Shown here: positions 7,391 through 13,444 of the stretch, piece after piece | Numbering within the stretch: the stretch's first letter is position 1 | How the letters are laid out: every line of letters starts with the position of its first letter | Assembly: GCA_041946865.1 (NCBI GenBank) | Contig: JBHGBF010000212.1 | Span: forward strand, 1 to 13,444 | From: RPQK01 sp041946865 | GTDB lineage: Bacteria > Acidobacteriota > UBA6911 > RPQK01 | Reading direction: 5' to 3' | Length of the DNA: 13,444 nt | Notes under the pieces: generated by a model | What the model was told of the DNA's origin: nothing | The model's input: only the letters and a program-made list of their open reading frames with translations | Database searches by the model: none | Made by a program: the position numbers and the translations under genes

Positions 7391-8860
7391 GTGGAAAAGA
7401 CCAGCCGACGCGATTTTCTCGAGCGGACCGCAGCCCTCGGACTGGCGGCCGGCCAGTCCTCCCGATCCGTCGCCGGCCGCCAGCCCCGCAGGCAGAACCA
7501 GTCTTGGAACTTCATTCTCATCCTGATCGATGACCTGGGCTGGCGCGACCTCGGTTGCTACGGCAGCTCGACTTACCTGACCCCCAACATCGACCGCCTG
7601 GCCGATCAGGGAATGCGTTTTACTGACGCGTATGCCTCTGCTCCGGTCTGCTCGCCCACGCGGGCCAGCATCATGACCGGAAAATACCCCGCCCGCCTTC
7701 ATCTCACTGACTGGATCCCGGGCCGGAAGGCCTGGCCGACTTCCAAGCTGCTCGCCCCTCCCTTCGAACAGCAATTGCCTCATCGGGAATTAACCATTGC
7801 CGAGGGGCTGAAAAACCGGGGGTACACGAGCGTCAGCATCGGAAAGTGGCACTTGGGAGGTCCCGGCTTTTACCCCGAGTCACAAGGTTTCTCCCAAAAC
7901 ATCGCAGGGACGCAACGCGGTTCTCCACAGTCGTACTTCGGCCCGTTTGACCTGCCCGGTCTGCAGCAGAGTTCCGCGGGCAATTACCTGACCGAAGAGC
8001 TCACCGAAAAAGCCGAGGAGTTCCTCGAAGCCAACCGGGACCGGCCTTTTTTCCTTTACCTTCCGGAGTTTGCGGTTCACCTCCCCAGGCAGGCGCGGGA
8101 GGCCGTCATCGAGAAGTACAGAAAGACGATCAAGCCCGGTGACATTCAGCAGGACCCGGTTTACGCGGCCATGGTGGAATCAGTCGACGAGGCTGTCGGC
8201 CGCCTGACCAGGAAACTGGAGGAGCTGAAGATCGCCGACAGGACCGTCGTCCTCTTCACCTCGGATAACGGGGGCCTGATCTATGAAGGCGCTTCCAAAC
8301 GAGCGGTCACCAACAATGCGCCGCTTCGGGCCGGCAAGGGACACCTGTATGAGGGAGGGATACGAGTTCCCCTGATCGTCAAGTGGCCCGGCGTGACCCG
8401 TCCCGGTTCGCTCTGCCGCGTGCCGGCCTGCAGCATTGACTTTCTCCCCACCTTCTACGAGATAGCAGGCATCCAGGCGCTTCCTGCGCAAGTCGACGGC
8501 GTCAGTCTCGTCTCCGTCCTGAAAGGCGCGGGCCGGCTGGCTCGCGAGCTTCTCTTCTGGCACTATCCCCACTACAGTAACCAGGGCGGAGTTCCGAGCG
8601 GCGCGGTCCGCACGGGCGAATACAAACTGATCGAGTTTTACGAGGATGGACGCGTCGAGTTGTTCAACCTGGCTGCCGACCTCGGCGAACGGCGGAATCT
8701 AGCCGCCCGCGCGCCCGAAAAAACCAAGGAGTTGCGAACCCTGTTGAAGGAGTGGCGCTCCTCGGTCGATGCCGTCATGCCTCTCGAGAACCCCGCCTAC
8801 GATCCAGCCAAAGCCGACCAGGGGTTGACCGGCGCCGAAAGTCCGACGCCGCCGGTGTAG
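7391..8860 (+). CDS. Tat-exported type I sulfatase (arylsulfatase family, formylglycine-dependent)
   Basis: The protein has 489 residues from GTG 7391, with AGGAG at 7380-7384 six nt before it. The open frame extends to a TTG at 7337, but that TTG abuts the receptor stop and lacks a ribosome site. The N-terminus has a twin-arginine motif (TSRRDFL, residues 4-10) before a short Ala/Leu/Gly-rich stretch, indicating folded export by Tat. Sulfatase hallmarks: metal-binding Asp47-Asp48 in LIDDLGWRDLGCYGS; TPNIDRLADQG; the CSPTR signature at 87-91, where Cys87 would become formylglycine; GKWHLGG (151-157); FTSDNGG (289-295); and KGHLYEGGIRVPLIVKWPG. The C-terminal subdomain has REL.FWHYPHY and EYKLIEFYEDGRVELFNL. 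It would hydrolyse sulfate esters outside the cytoplasm, on sugars by inference from the neighbours. Cys87 needs a formylglycine-generating enzyme not seen here. A phosphonate or phosphodiester substrate is less likely. Family sure, substrate unknown. Confidence 0.93.
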   Translation: MEKTSRRDFLERTAALGLAAGQSSRSVAGRQPRRQNQSWNFILILIDDLGWRDLGCYGSSTYLTPNIDRLADQGMRFTDAYASAPVCSPTRASIMTGKYPARLHLTDWIPGRKAWPTSKLLAPPFEQQLPHRELTIAEGLKNRGYTSVSIGKWHLGGPGFYPESQGFSQNIAGTQRGSPQSYFGPFDLPGLQQSSAGNYLTEELTEKAEEFLEANRDRPFFLYLPEFAVHLPRQAREAVIEKYRKTIKPGDIQQDPVYAAMVESVDEAVGRLTRKLEELKIADRTVVLFTSDNGGLIYEGASKRAVTNNAPLRAGKGHLYEGGIRVPLIVKWPGVTRPGSLCRVPACSIDFLPTFYEIAGIQALPAQVDGVSLVSVLKGAGRLARELLFWHYPHYSNQGGVPSGAVRTGEYKLIEFYEDGRVELFNLAADLGERRNLAARAPEKTKELRTLLKEWRSSVDAVMPLENPAYDPAKADQGLTGAESPTPPV

Positions 8861-8882
8861 GAAAGCGAGGCCAGAGGGTCAG

Positions 8883-8899
8883 CGCACGCGGGGCGTGCG
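8883..8899 (+). terminator. GC-rich hairpin after the sulfatase, possible terminator without T-run
   Basis: CGCACGC (8883-8889), loop GGG, GCGTGCG (8893-8899): a perfect 7-bp stem beginning 23 nt after the sulfatase stop. No U-tract follows, so intrinsic termination is doubtful; it may instead protect the mRNA 3' end. Confidence 0.4.
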
Positions 8900-8919
8900 G
8901 GAAAGCAGCCGCGGGGGTG

Positions 8920-9064
8920 GAGCCGCTTTTCAGGCGACACCCAGGAATCATAGGGAAATAGTTACCGCACCCTGGTTGGGGCCACTGCCAGTGGTGCGAG
9001 CGTCTCCCTCCCACTCCTTCAGATTTGGGGAGCGGTTCCAGGGGTGTTGCCTGAAAAACGGCTC
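8920..9064. repeat. 145-nt fold-back element with imperfect terminal inverted repeats (MITE-like or structured 3' region)
   Basis: The left arm 8920-8947 and right arm 9036-9064 are inverted repeats: 25 of 29 aligned positions match, with 3 mismatches and one gap, including an uninterrupted 9-nt core GCCTGAAAA. The 88-nt interior contains another hairpin: CGCACCCTGG (8966-8975) pairs with CCAG-T-GGTGCG (8988-8998), one bulged T. The element lies between the convergent sulfatase and permease genes. No clear target-site duplication flanks it. It could be a non-autonomous mobile element or a bidirectional transcript-end structure. Confidence 0.55.
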
Positions 9065-9105
9065 GAGGCCGGCTACTTTCCCCGGCGGATCTGGGCTCGC
9101 AATCC

Positions 9106-11508
9106 TTACTCGAAGCGCAGGACACTGGAGGGCAGGACAGTCACGGTTTTGCGTATCGGCAGGTAAGCGGCGACGAGGGCGATCAGAGTGATCAGAATCG
9201 GCGCCAGAACGAACACAAAAACATCCCGGCTGCTGACTCCTGAAAACAGGCTCGCCAGGAACTTCGTCGTCCCCAGCGCCAGCGCGAGCCCGGCAATCAC
9301 TCCGACAAGGACCGGGATTACCGATCTCCTCAGGCTCCGGAAAAGCAGGTCTGCAGGCCGGGCGCCAAGAGCCAGCCGGATCCCCATCTCCCGTCTCCGG
9401 GCCTGAACGGCGTTCTCCACGACTCCATAGACGCCTGCGACGGTAAGAATGAGCGCTATGCCGGCAAACACGGCCATAAGGACTAGCGTTAAACGCCTCG
9501 GCGCCAGGCGGTCGGCGAGCACGCCCTCCATCGTTTCCATCGGCGCAAGCGGCTGACCGGGATCAATCCGGCGAATTTCTCCCCGGACCAGCCGTTCGAG
9601 CGCCGCTTTGTCCCGGGACGTCTTGATCACAAGGTAAACCGTCCTGGAGGGATGCTGCGAATAAGGAAGGAAGATCTCGGGTTGGGCCGGGAGGCCCGGT
9701 CCCTCCTGGCTGACGTCGCGGACGACGCCGGCAACCGTCCTCCACTGGTCGAAGATCTTCACCTGTTTCCCCACGGCTTCGTCGTCCGGCCAGTACCGGG
9801 CCGCCAGCGCCCGGTTGACAATGACAACCTTCGGCGATTGCGGGCCATCGGTCACCTGGAAGAACCGTCCGGCCTCAAGACGAATGCCGAGCGTGCTGAA
9901 ATAGTCAGGACTCGTAATCTGGTAGTACTCGTTCGGCTCAGCGCCCGGCGCAGCGTCGATGCCGCGCACCTGGAAAGAAGCAGAGCCAAACGGCCCACAT
10001 AACGGCAGGCGGCCGGTTGCCCCCACTTTTTCAACTCCGGGCAGCCGGGAGATGGCTCCCGTGAGGCGTTCCACAAAAACCGCCTGGCGTTCCGGGTCCG
10101 AGTAGCGCCCTTCCGAAAGAAAGGTCGACGTCGACAGGATTTGTTCGACCTTGAATCCCGGGTTGGCCTCCAGGATCTGAACGAAGGATTTCACCAGCAG
10201 GCCGGTATTTATCAGCAGGACGAGACTGAGGGCGACTTCGATGCTGACGATCAACTCAGAGCTCCGGCGCCGGCGGAAACCGGCGGAGATTCCCGTTGCC
10301 GCACTCTTCAGATTCTCCATTATGGATACTCGAGTCAGCCTGACGGCGGGAACAAAGCCGAAGGCCAGCGCAACCGCCAGGCAGGTGACTGGGACAAATG
10401 CGAGCGCGCGGGCGTCCAGCCGAATCATCTCCGGCTCGAGGCCCCTGGCGGCTAAGGCGGTGCCGATCAGGTGAATCGACCAGGATGAGATCAGGATGGC
10501 CAGGGCGCCGGCAGTCAGGGCGAGGAAAAGGCACTCAGTCAGCATCTGGCGGATCTGACGAGCGCGCCCGCACCCCAGCGAGGATCGAATGGCGAATTCC
10601 CGCGATCGGGTCACAGTCGCAGCGCTCCACAGATTTGCGACATTCACACAGATGATAAGCAACAGGAACAAGACCGCGCAGCCAAGGATCAGCGCGGGCA
10701 ACCGCACCGTCCGGTTGACGAAATACTCCTCGTGCGTGTCCGCATCGACCAGGACACTTTGCCTGGCGTTCGTCTCGGGATAGAGGCGGCTGAGACGTTC
10801 CGCAGTGGCCTGCAGCTCGGCCCGAGCCTGACCAATTCCGGCGCCTGGGCGCAGGCGCGCCAGGACGAACCAGCGATGGTTGAACCGGGCCTCGTTCGAG
10901 GGATCGACTGGGATCCAGAAAAGAGGCTCTTGGATCCCTTTCATGACCTTCAGCTCTCGGGGCATCACGCCGACAACCGTGTGGTCTCGGCCCTCTACCG
11001 TGACTGAACGGCCGAGAATGCCGGCATGGCCCCCGAGCTTGCGCCACAAGTTGTAGCTCAACACGATGACCCGCGGCGCTCCCGGCTCACAATCCTCAGG
11101 CAGGAACTGGCGTCCCATCAAGGGCAAAACGCGAAGTACCGTAAAATAGTCTGCCGAAACGATCGCCCCGCGGACAATCTCAGGATCGGCCCCGGCCTGG
11201 AACGGCGGCGTCACGTAACGAAACGCCGCCGTCGCCTCGAACGCCCGACCATCGTTCTGCCAATCGAGGAAATTCGGGTATGACACCAGGATGCGGTATT
11301 GGCCGTGCACGGGAGTCTCCCAGACGGCTACCAGTCGGTCCGGATCAGGATAGGGGAGCGGCGACAGGAGGAAGGTGTTGACGATGGTGAAGATGGTCGT
11401 ACTTGCCGCGATGCCCAGGGCCAGAACCAGTACGATGGCAACCGTCTGTGAAGGCTCTCTCGTGAACCTTCTCAGGGCAAACGTCACGTCTTTTAACAGC
11501 TTGTCCAT
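9106..11508 (-). CDS. ADOP-type ABC permease (MacB/FtsX family, duplicated), no ATPase partner nearby
   Basis: The protein has 800 residues and is full length for the family called 'acidobacterial duplicated orphan permease'. The start agrees with the family pattern (MDKLLKDVTFALRRFTREPS, then TM1 ~22-45 with LALGIAASTTIFTIVN and PLPYPDPDRLV). Then come a periplasmic MacB_PCD domain (~46-265), TM2-4 (~268-295, ~325-350, ~373-395) with the FtsX motif EFAIRSSLGCGR, TM5 (~420-445), a second MacB_PCD domain (~447-670) and TM6-8 (~672-785) with REMGIRLALGARPADL. The tail SSVLRFE replaces the usual VALRYE-type ending. MacB relatives use ATP hydrolysis by a separate or fused ATPase for mechanotransmission or efflux; none is encoded here, as is typical of these orphans. 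The role is unknown. It is convergent with the sulfatase and divergent from the DUF1080 gene. There is no good Shine-Dalgarno site before ATG 11508, but a sigma-54-like promoter ends just upstream. Confidence 0.92.
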   Translation of the reverse strand: MDKLLKDVTFALRRFTREPSQTVAIVLVLALGIAASTTIFTIVNTFLLSPLPYPDPDRLVAVWETPVHGQYRILVSYPNFLDWQNDGRAFEATAAFRYVTPPFQAGADPEIVRGAIVSADYFTVLRVLPLMGRQFLPEDCEPGAPRVIVLSYNLWRKLGGHAGILGRSVTVEGRDHTVVGVMPRELKVMKGIQEPLFWIPVDPSNEARFNHRWFVLARLRPGAGIGQARAELQATAERLSRLYPETNARQSVLVDADTHEEYFVNRTVRLPALILGCAVLFLLLIICVNVANLWSAATVTRSREFAIRSSLGCGRARQIRQMLTECLFLALTAGALAILISSWSIHLIGTALAARGLEPEMIRLDARALAFVPVTCLAVALAFGFVPAVRLTRVSIMENLKSAATGISAGFRRRRSSELIVSIEVALSLVLLINTGLLVKSFVQILEANPGFKVEQILSTSTFLSEGRYSDPERQAVFVERLTGAISRLPGVEKVGATGRLPLCGPFGSASFQVRGIDAAPGAEPNEYYQITSPDYFSTLGIRLEAGRFFQVTDGPQSPKVVIVNRALAARYWPDDEAVGKQVKIFDQWRTVAGVVRDVSQEGPGLPAQPEIFLPYSQHPSRTVYLVIKTSRDKAALERLVRGEIRRIDPGQPLAPMETMEGVLADRLAPRRLTLVLMAVFAGIALILTVAGVYGVVENAVQARRREMGIRLALGARPADLLFRSLRRSVIPVLVGVIAGLALALGTTKFLASLFSGVSSRDVFVFVLAPILITLIALVAAYLPIRKTVTVLPSSVLRFE

Positions 11509-11522
11509 TCGCAGCCATTCAT

Positions 11523-11538
11523 AGCAATCCGGGTGCCA
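11523..11538 (-). promoter_or_regulatory. Near-consensus sigma-54 (-24/-12) promoter upstream of the ADOP permease
   Basis: The minus strand reads TGGCAC-CCGGA-TTGCT from 11538 to 11523. It has the invariant GG (11537-11536) and GC (11525-11524) separated by exactly 10 nt, matching the RpoN consensus TGGCAC-N5-TTGCW. Transcription would start near 11512, only a few nt before ATG 11508, so the message would be nearly leaderless; this fits the absence of a ribosome site. RpoN promoters need an enhancer-binding activator; none is encoded in the window. Confidence 0.5.
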
Positions 11539-11696
11539 AAGGGGATCCTCGACAAGGGCCGGGCCCGGCGCCTGTGACCGTGTCTGCTTTCGAGCCCCCG
11601 GCCCCGTATGTCCGACAACGGCTCTCCCTTCCTGGACGCTCAGAAACGGACACCGGCGTCTCGCAACCGCACACAGCTCCCTCCCTCGCGAAATAC

Positions 11697-11725
11697 TTGC
11701 GCCGGGTTACGGAACATCGGATACT
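11697..11725 (+). promoter_or_regulatory. Weak sigma-70-like promoter candidate for the DUF1080 gene
   Basis: TTGCGC (11697-11702, 3/6 to TTGACA) and GATACT (11720-11725, 4/6 to TATAAT) are spaced by 17 nt. Matches of this quality occur by chance, so only spacing and position support it. Confidence 0.2.
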
Positions 11726-11865
11726 CCCCCCGAAGGAGTGCCCGTGATGAGAAGCGGCCGTTGAACCATGTCGGTTTGCAGGGCTTTTGACCGGTTGTCT
11801 TAGGGCCGCGCTGGTCGGGTGGTTCCAGACGGGCCAGTCCAACCACAAACCAAGGAGTCAAGACC

Positions 11866-12744
11866 ATGAAAAAGTACTTGTGGATAGTCCTGCTCTTGAC
11901 GGCAGGGCTTGTCATCGCCGGATTTATGCAGCAGGCGAATACTTCCAAAGACGAGAGGGCCCAGGCCACGCCGGCCGCTCCCGCGAGACCCGCACCCACC
12001 GGCTATATGGACACCCCTTTAATCCCCGGCACGCATTGGCACATCCACGACGATACCCGGCCGCGTCCGGCCGTGATTACTCCCGCCGCCAATCCCGGCG
12101 AACCGCCGTCGGATGCCATCGTTCTCTTCTCCGGCAAACAAGCAGACATGGCCTTGTGGGAGGACGCGAAGGGCCAACCGACCAGGTGGAAAGTAGTGGA
12201 CGGCGCGATGGAATGCATCCCCAAATCCGGTTACATCCGGACCAGGCAGAAGTTCGGTGACGTGCAGCTGCATCTTGAGTTCGCCTGCCCTGCGCCGCCC
12301 GGCGGCAACAGCCAGGGACGCGGCAACAGCGGCGTGTTCTTCAGCGACGGCAGCTTCGAGGTCCAGGTGCTGGACAGCTACGAAAACAAGAGCTATGCCG
12401 ACGGCCAGTGCGGAGCCATCTACGGCCAGTATCCACCGCTGGTCAACGCCTGCCGGAAGCCGGGAGAATGGCAGCAGTACGACATCGTGTATCACATGCC
12501 GCGGTTTGAAGGCGACAAGCTGGTCAGGCCGGCTACCATCACCGTCTTTCATAACGGCGTCCTGCTCCACGAAAAACGCGAGGTGATCGGTCCGACCAGC
12601 CACAAGAGAATCGGCACGTATAAGCCGCTGGCAAAGGGCTCGCTGCAGCTCCAGGACCACGGCAACCCGGTGCATTACCGCAACATCTGGGTCCGCGAGC
12701 TGGAACAGTATGAAAATTCGCCCACGCAGCTCGACAAGCAGTAA
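11866..12744 (+). CDS. Secreted DUF1080 / 3-keto-disaccharide hydrolase-family protein (PF06439)
   Basis: The protein has 292 residues. ATG 11866 is preceded by AAGGAG (11852-11857) with an 8-nt spacer. MKKYLWIVLLLTAGLVIAGF is a signal peptide or N-terminal anchor with no lipobox cysteine; an Ala/Pro-rich linker (~30-46) follows. Residues ~84-278 form the concanavalin-like beta-sandwich of PF06439: IVLFSGK, LHLEFACP, GNSGVFF (153-159), FEVQVLDSYENKSYADGQ (164-181), GAIYGQYPPL, EWQQYDIVYH (201-210) and LQLQDHGNPVHYRNIWVRE (260-278). Family members are tied to breakdown of 3-keto-glycosides, often next to sugar oxidoreductases, but none is present here. Members are numerous in Acidobacteria, Planctomycetes and Bacteroidetes. 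By inference it acts in the periplasm on glycosides related to those handled by the galactosidase and sulfatase. Family sure; exact reaction unproven. Confidence 0.9.
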   Translation: MKKYLWIVLLLTAGLVIAGFMQQANTSKDERAQATPAAPARPAPTGYMDTPLIPGTHWHIHDDTRPRPAVITPAANPGEPPSDAIVLFSGKQADMALWEDAKGQPTRWKVVDGAMECIPKSGYIRTRQKFGDVQLHLEFACPAPPGGNSQGRGNSGVFFSDGSFEVQVLDSYENKSYADGQCGAIYGQYPPLVNACRKPGEWQQYDIVYHMPRFEGDKLVRPATITVFHNGVLLHEKREVIGPTSHKRIGTYKPLAKGSLQLQDHGNPVHYRNIWVRELEQYENSPTQLDKQ

Positions 12745-12866
12745 ACCGATTCCATAAAGAGCTTCGGGAAAGCCTTTGACAATCTTCACAAGTCGGGATT
12801 CGCCTCCACCCAGGCTAGGAGATAACACCGGTATGCAGCATCGGGCTTTGCGAGAATGGCGGCCCC

Positions 12867-12901
12867 AGCCTGGCCTGGAGCGGCAGCGTCCAGGCCAGGC
12901 T
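12867..12901 (+). repeat. Perfect 13-bp hairpin downstream of the DUF1080 gene
   Basis: AGCCTGGCCTGGA (12867-12879), 9-nt loop, TCCAGGCCAGGCT (12889-12901). It is very stable and starts 122 nt after the DUF1080 stop. No T-run follows. It may end or stabilise the DUF1080 transcript, or belong to the degenerate element that starts here. Confidence 0.5.
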
Positions 12902-12951
12902 CACCGACGAACAGTGGATGGAGCTGATCACCTCCGATTCGCCGCTGCATC

Positions 12952-12966
12952 GGCGCTCGGAGCGCC
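12952..12966 (+). repeat. 6-bp perfect hairpin within the degenerate region
   Basis: GGCGCT (12952-12957), loop CGG, AGCGCC (12961-12966). It is the second of three strong hairpins in a row (12867-12901, this one, 13029-13106). Confidence 0.4.
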
Positions 12967-13028
12967 ACGATTATGAAAATCCGCGAACGGTGCTGCGAGG
13001 TCTGAGACAGAGCCGCAAGCGAAGTGTT

Positions 13029-13106
13029 TTTTGCGGAGCGTGTCGGGTGCGAACGTGGTCCACCATCGAATGCATAAACGGTTCGAACCCGGCGCGCTCC
13101 GCAAAA
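13029..13106. repeat. Long near-perfect palindrome (26-position stem) with a tRNA T-loop-like segment
   Basis: TTTTGCGGAGCG (13029-13040) and CGCTCCGCAAAA (13095-13106) are a perfect 12-bp inverted repeat. Pairing continues inward to 13054/13081 with two G-T wobbles (13041/13094, 13043/13092) and one mismatch (13049/13086). The right arm contains GGTTCGAACCC (13080-13090), which resembles a tRNA T-arm. T precedes and A follows the stem, the reverse of an intrinsic terminator. It may be a mobile-element end, an attachment-like site or a decayed tRNA-derived sequence. Confidence 0.55.
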
Positions 13107-13444
13107 GGGCGGGCTGGGGAATTCCGATGGCCACCGAATATCGTTTTCGTGATGGGCGTTCTGGCCCGTGTTCGGAAACCGCCAGCCGTTTTCGAAGCAG
13201 CGTGCCACCCACGGCAATGAAAGCCGACCTTCACCCTGTTAAGGCGATCGGGTAAGATGTAAGTACCAATTGAACGGCCAGAAGCCCACGAGAGCCGCCA
13301 GCACGACGTTTTTACGGACCGTCAGCCAGTGGTAGATCCTATTCAGCTATCTCTGGTGAGGTCTATCCGCTGGTCGTTGCCTAAAGGTCTGGACTTTGGC
13401 GAAAGTATACAGATGAATCAACAGGAACCGCTGCTGTGTGGCTG
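13107..13444. other. Stretch without a supported gene
   Basis: I see no open frame here with convincing coding character; short frames on both strands show no recognisable domain. An ATG at 13413 near the edge (MNQQEPLLCG...) has no ribosome site and is cut by the window end, so it could be the start of a next gene but is not supported. The second copy of the 14-nt motif lies at 13390-13403. Confidence 0.4.
13390..13403 (+). repeat. 14-nt motif, copy 2 of 2 (TGGACTTTGGCGAA)
   Basis: Identical to 3833-3846. It lies 10 nt before the ATG at 13413. The adjoining bases differ (AGTATACAG here, CAAACAAAT at copy 1), so identity does not extend beyond the 14 nt. Confidence 0.3.

Larger units (their letters stand above)
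11509..11865. promoter_or_regulatory. Divergent control region between permease and DUF1080 gene (no gene)
   Basis: This 357-nt stretch has no open frame with coding character and a ribosome site, apart from a five-codon frame at 11747-11764. It carries the sigma-54-like site for the permease at the left end, a weak sigma-70-like pair at 11697-11725 and the DUF1080 ribosome site AAGGAG (11852-11857) at the right end. Confidence 0.5.
12819..13000 (+). pseudogene. Probable remnant of an IS5-type transposase N-terminus
   Basis: A frame open from 12819 has no usable start before ATG 12918, yet carries RLTDEQWMELI and then DYENPRTVLRGL about 25 residues later. In IS5-family transposases (DUF4096-type N-terminus) the pattern is LTDEQW..I.PLLP, an Arg-rich stretch, then a DNR.VLNGILWVLRTG-like segment. 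Here the similarity stops after VLRGL (~12997), where WVLRTG would be expected; the frame then runs into a long palindrome. The fragment is only about 55 residues, so this rests on motif spacing alone. A stray non-transposase ORF is the alternative. Confidence 0.3.

Noticed and set aside
11747..11764. Five-codon frame MRSGR with an AAGGAG 8 nt upstream, a possible leader peptide
   Set aside because: It is too short to support, has no attenuator-like hairpin after it and lies 101 nt before the DUF1080 start. Chance is sufficient.
12019..12828. Open frame of 269 codons on the minus strand
   Set aside because: It is antisense to the well-recognised DUF1080 gene and its own translation matches nothing I know.
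13033..13103. Possible tRNA gene, because of GGTTCGAACCC and pairing acceptor-like ends
   Set aside because: Only about 35 nt separate the acceptor 5' strand from the T-arm, there is no D-arm consensus or anticodon stem, the T-stem pairs at only three of five positions and no CCA follows. Better described as a palindrome with tRNA-like features.
13239..13346. Minus-strand frame of 35 residues with a hydrophobic end (LVGFWPFNWYLHL)
   Set aside because: It is bounded upstream by an in-frame stop, has no start codon or ribosome site, and has no recognisable family. It could be a gene relic but cannot be supported.

Overview
The window reads like the genome of an Acidobacteriota member, probably Solibacter/Bryobacter-like. 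The inference rests on a combination of families common there: a membrane-anchored regulator with an N-terminal winged-helix-like domain, a large Oar-like TonB-dependent receptor with a carboxypeptidase-regulatory domain, an 'ADOP'-type MacB/FtsX permease without its own ATPase, and a PF06439 (DUF1080) protein. The DNA is GC-rich with dense coding. No rRNA, convincing tRNA or CRISPR array was seen.

Layout. 1-121: short leader. 122-1411 (+): transmembrane regulator. 1437-3578 (-): secreted GH42-type beta-galactosidase, convergent with the regulator. 3579-3940: divergent control region with dyads. 3941-7336 (+): TonB-dependent receptor. 7391-8860 (+): Tat-exported sulfatase, 54 nt behind the receptor and probably in the same transcript. 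8861-9105: convergent intergenic region with a strong hairpin and a 145-nt fold-back element. 9106-11508 (-): ADOP permease, with a near-consensus sigma-54 promoter just upstream of its start. 11509-11865: divergent control region. 11866-12744 (+): secreted DUF1080 / 3-keto-disaccharide hydrolase-family protein. 12745-13444: no intact gene; it holds several strong hairpins and a probable short remnant of an IS5-type transposase.

Working together (inference). The regulator, receptor, galactosidase, sulfatase and DUF1080 protein look like a compact glycan-use neighbourhood. The outer-membrane receptor would import sugar-containing molecules, the sulfatase would remove sulfate esters, the galactosidase would release galactose, and the DUF1080 protein would act on (oxidised) glycosides. 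A sulfated or galactose-containing glycan is a reasonable guess, but the sequence does not prove the substrate. The ADOP permease is probably unrelated or accessory.

Starts were moved from the longest open frame for the regulator (ATG 122), galactosidase (ATG 3578), receptor (ATG 3941) and sulfatase (GTG 7391). In each case a good Shine-Dalgarno site directly precedes the chosen codon, and in the last three a signal peptide begins there.
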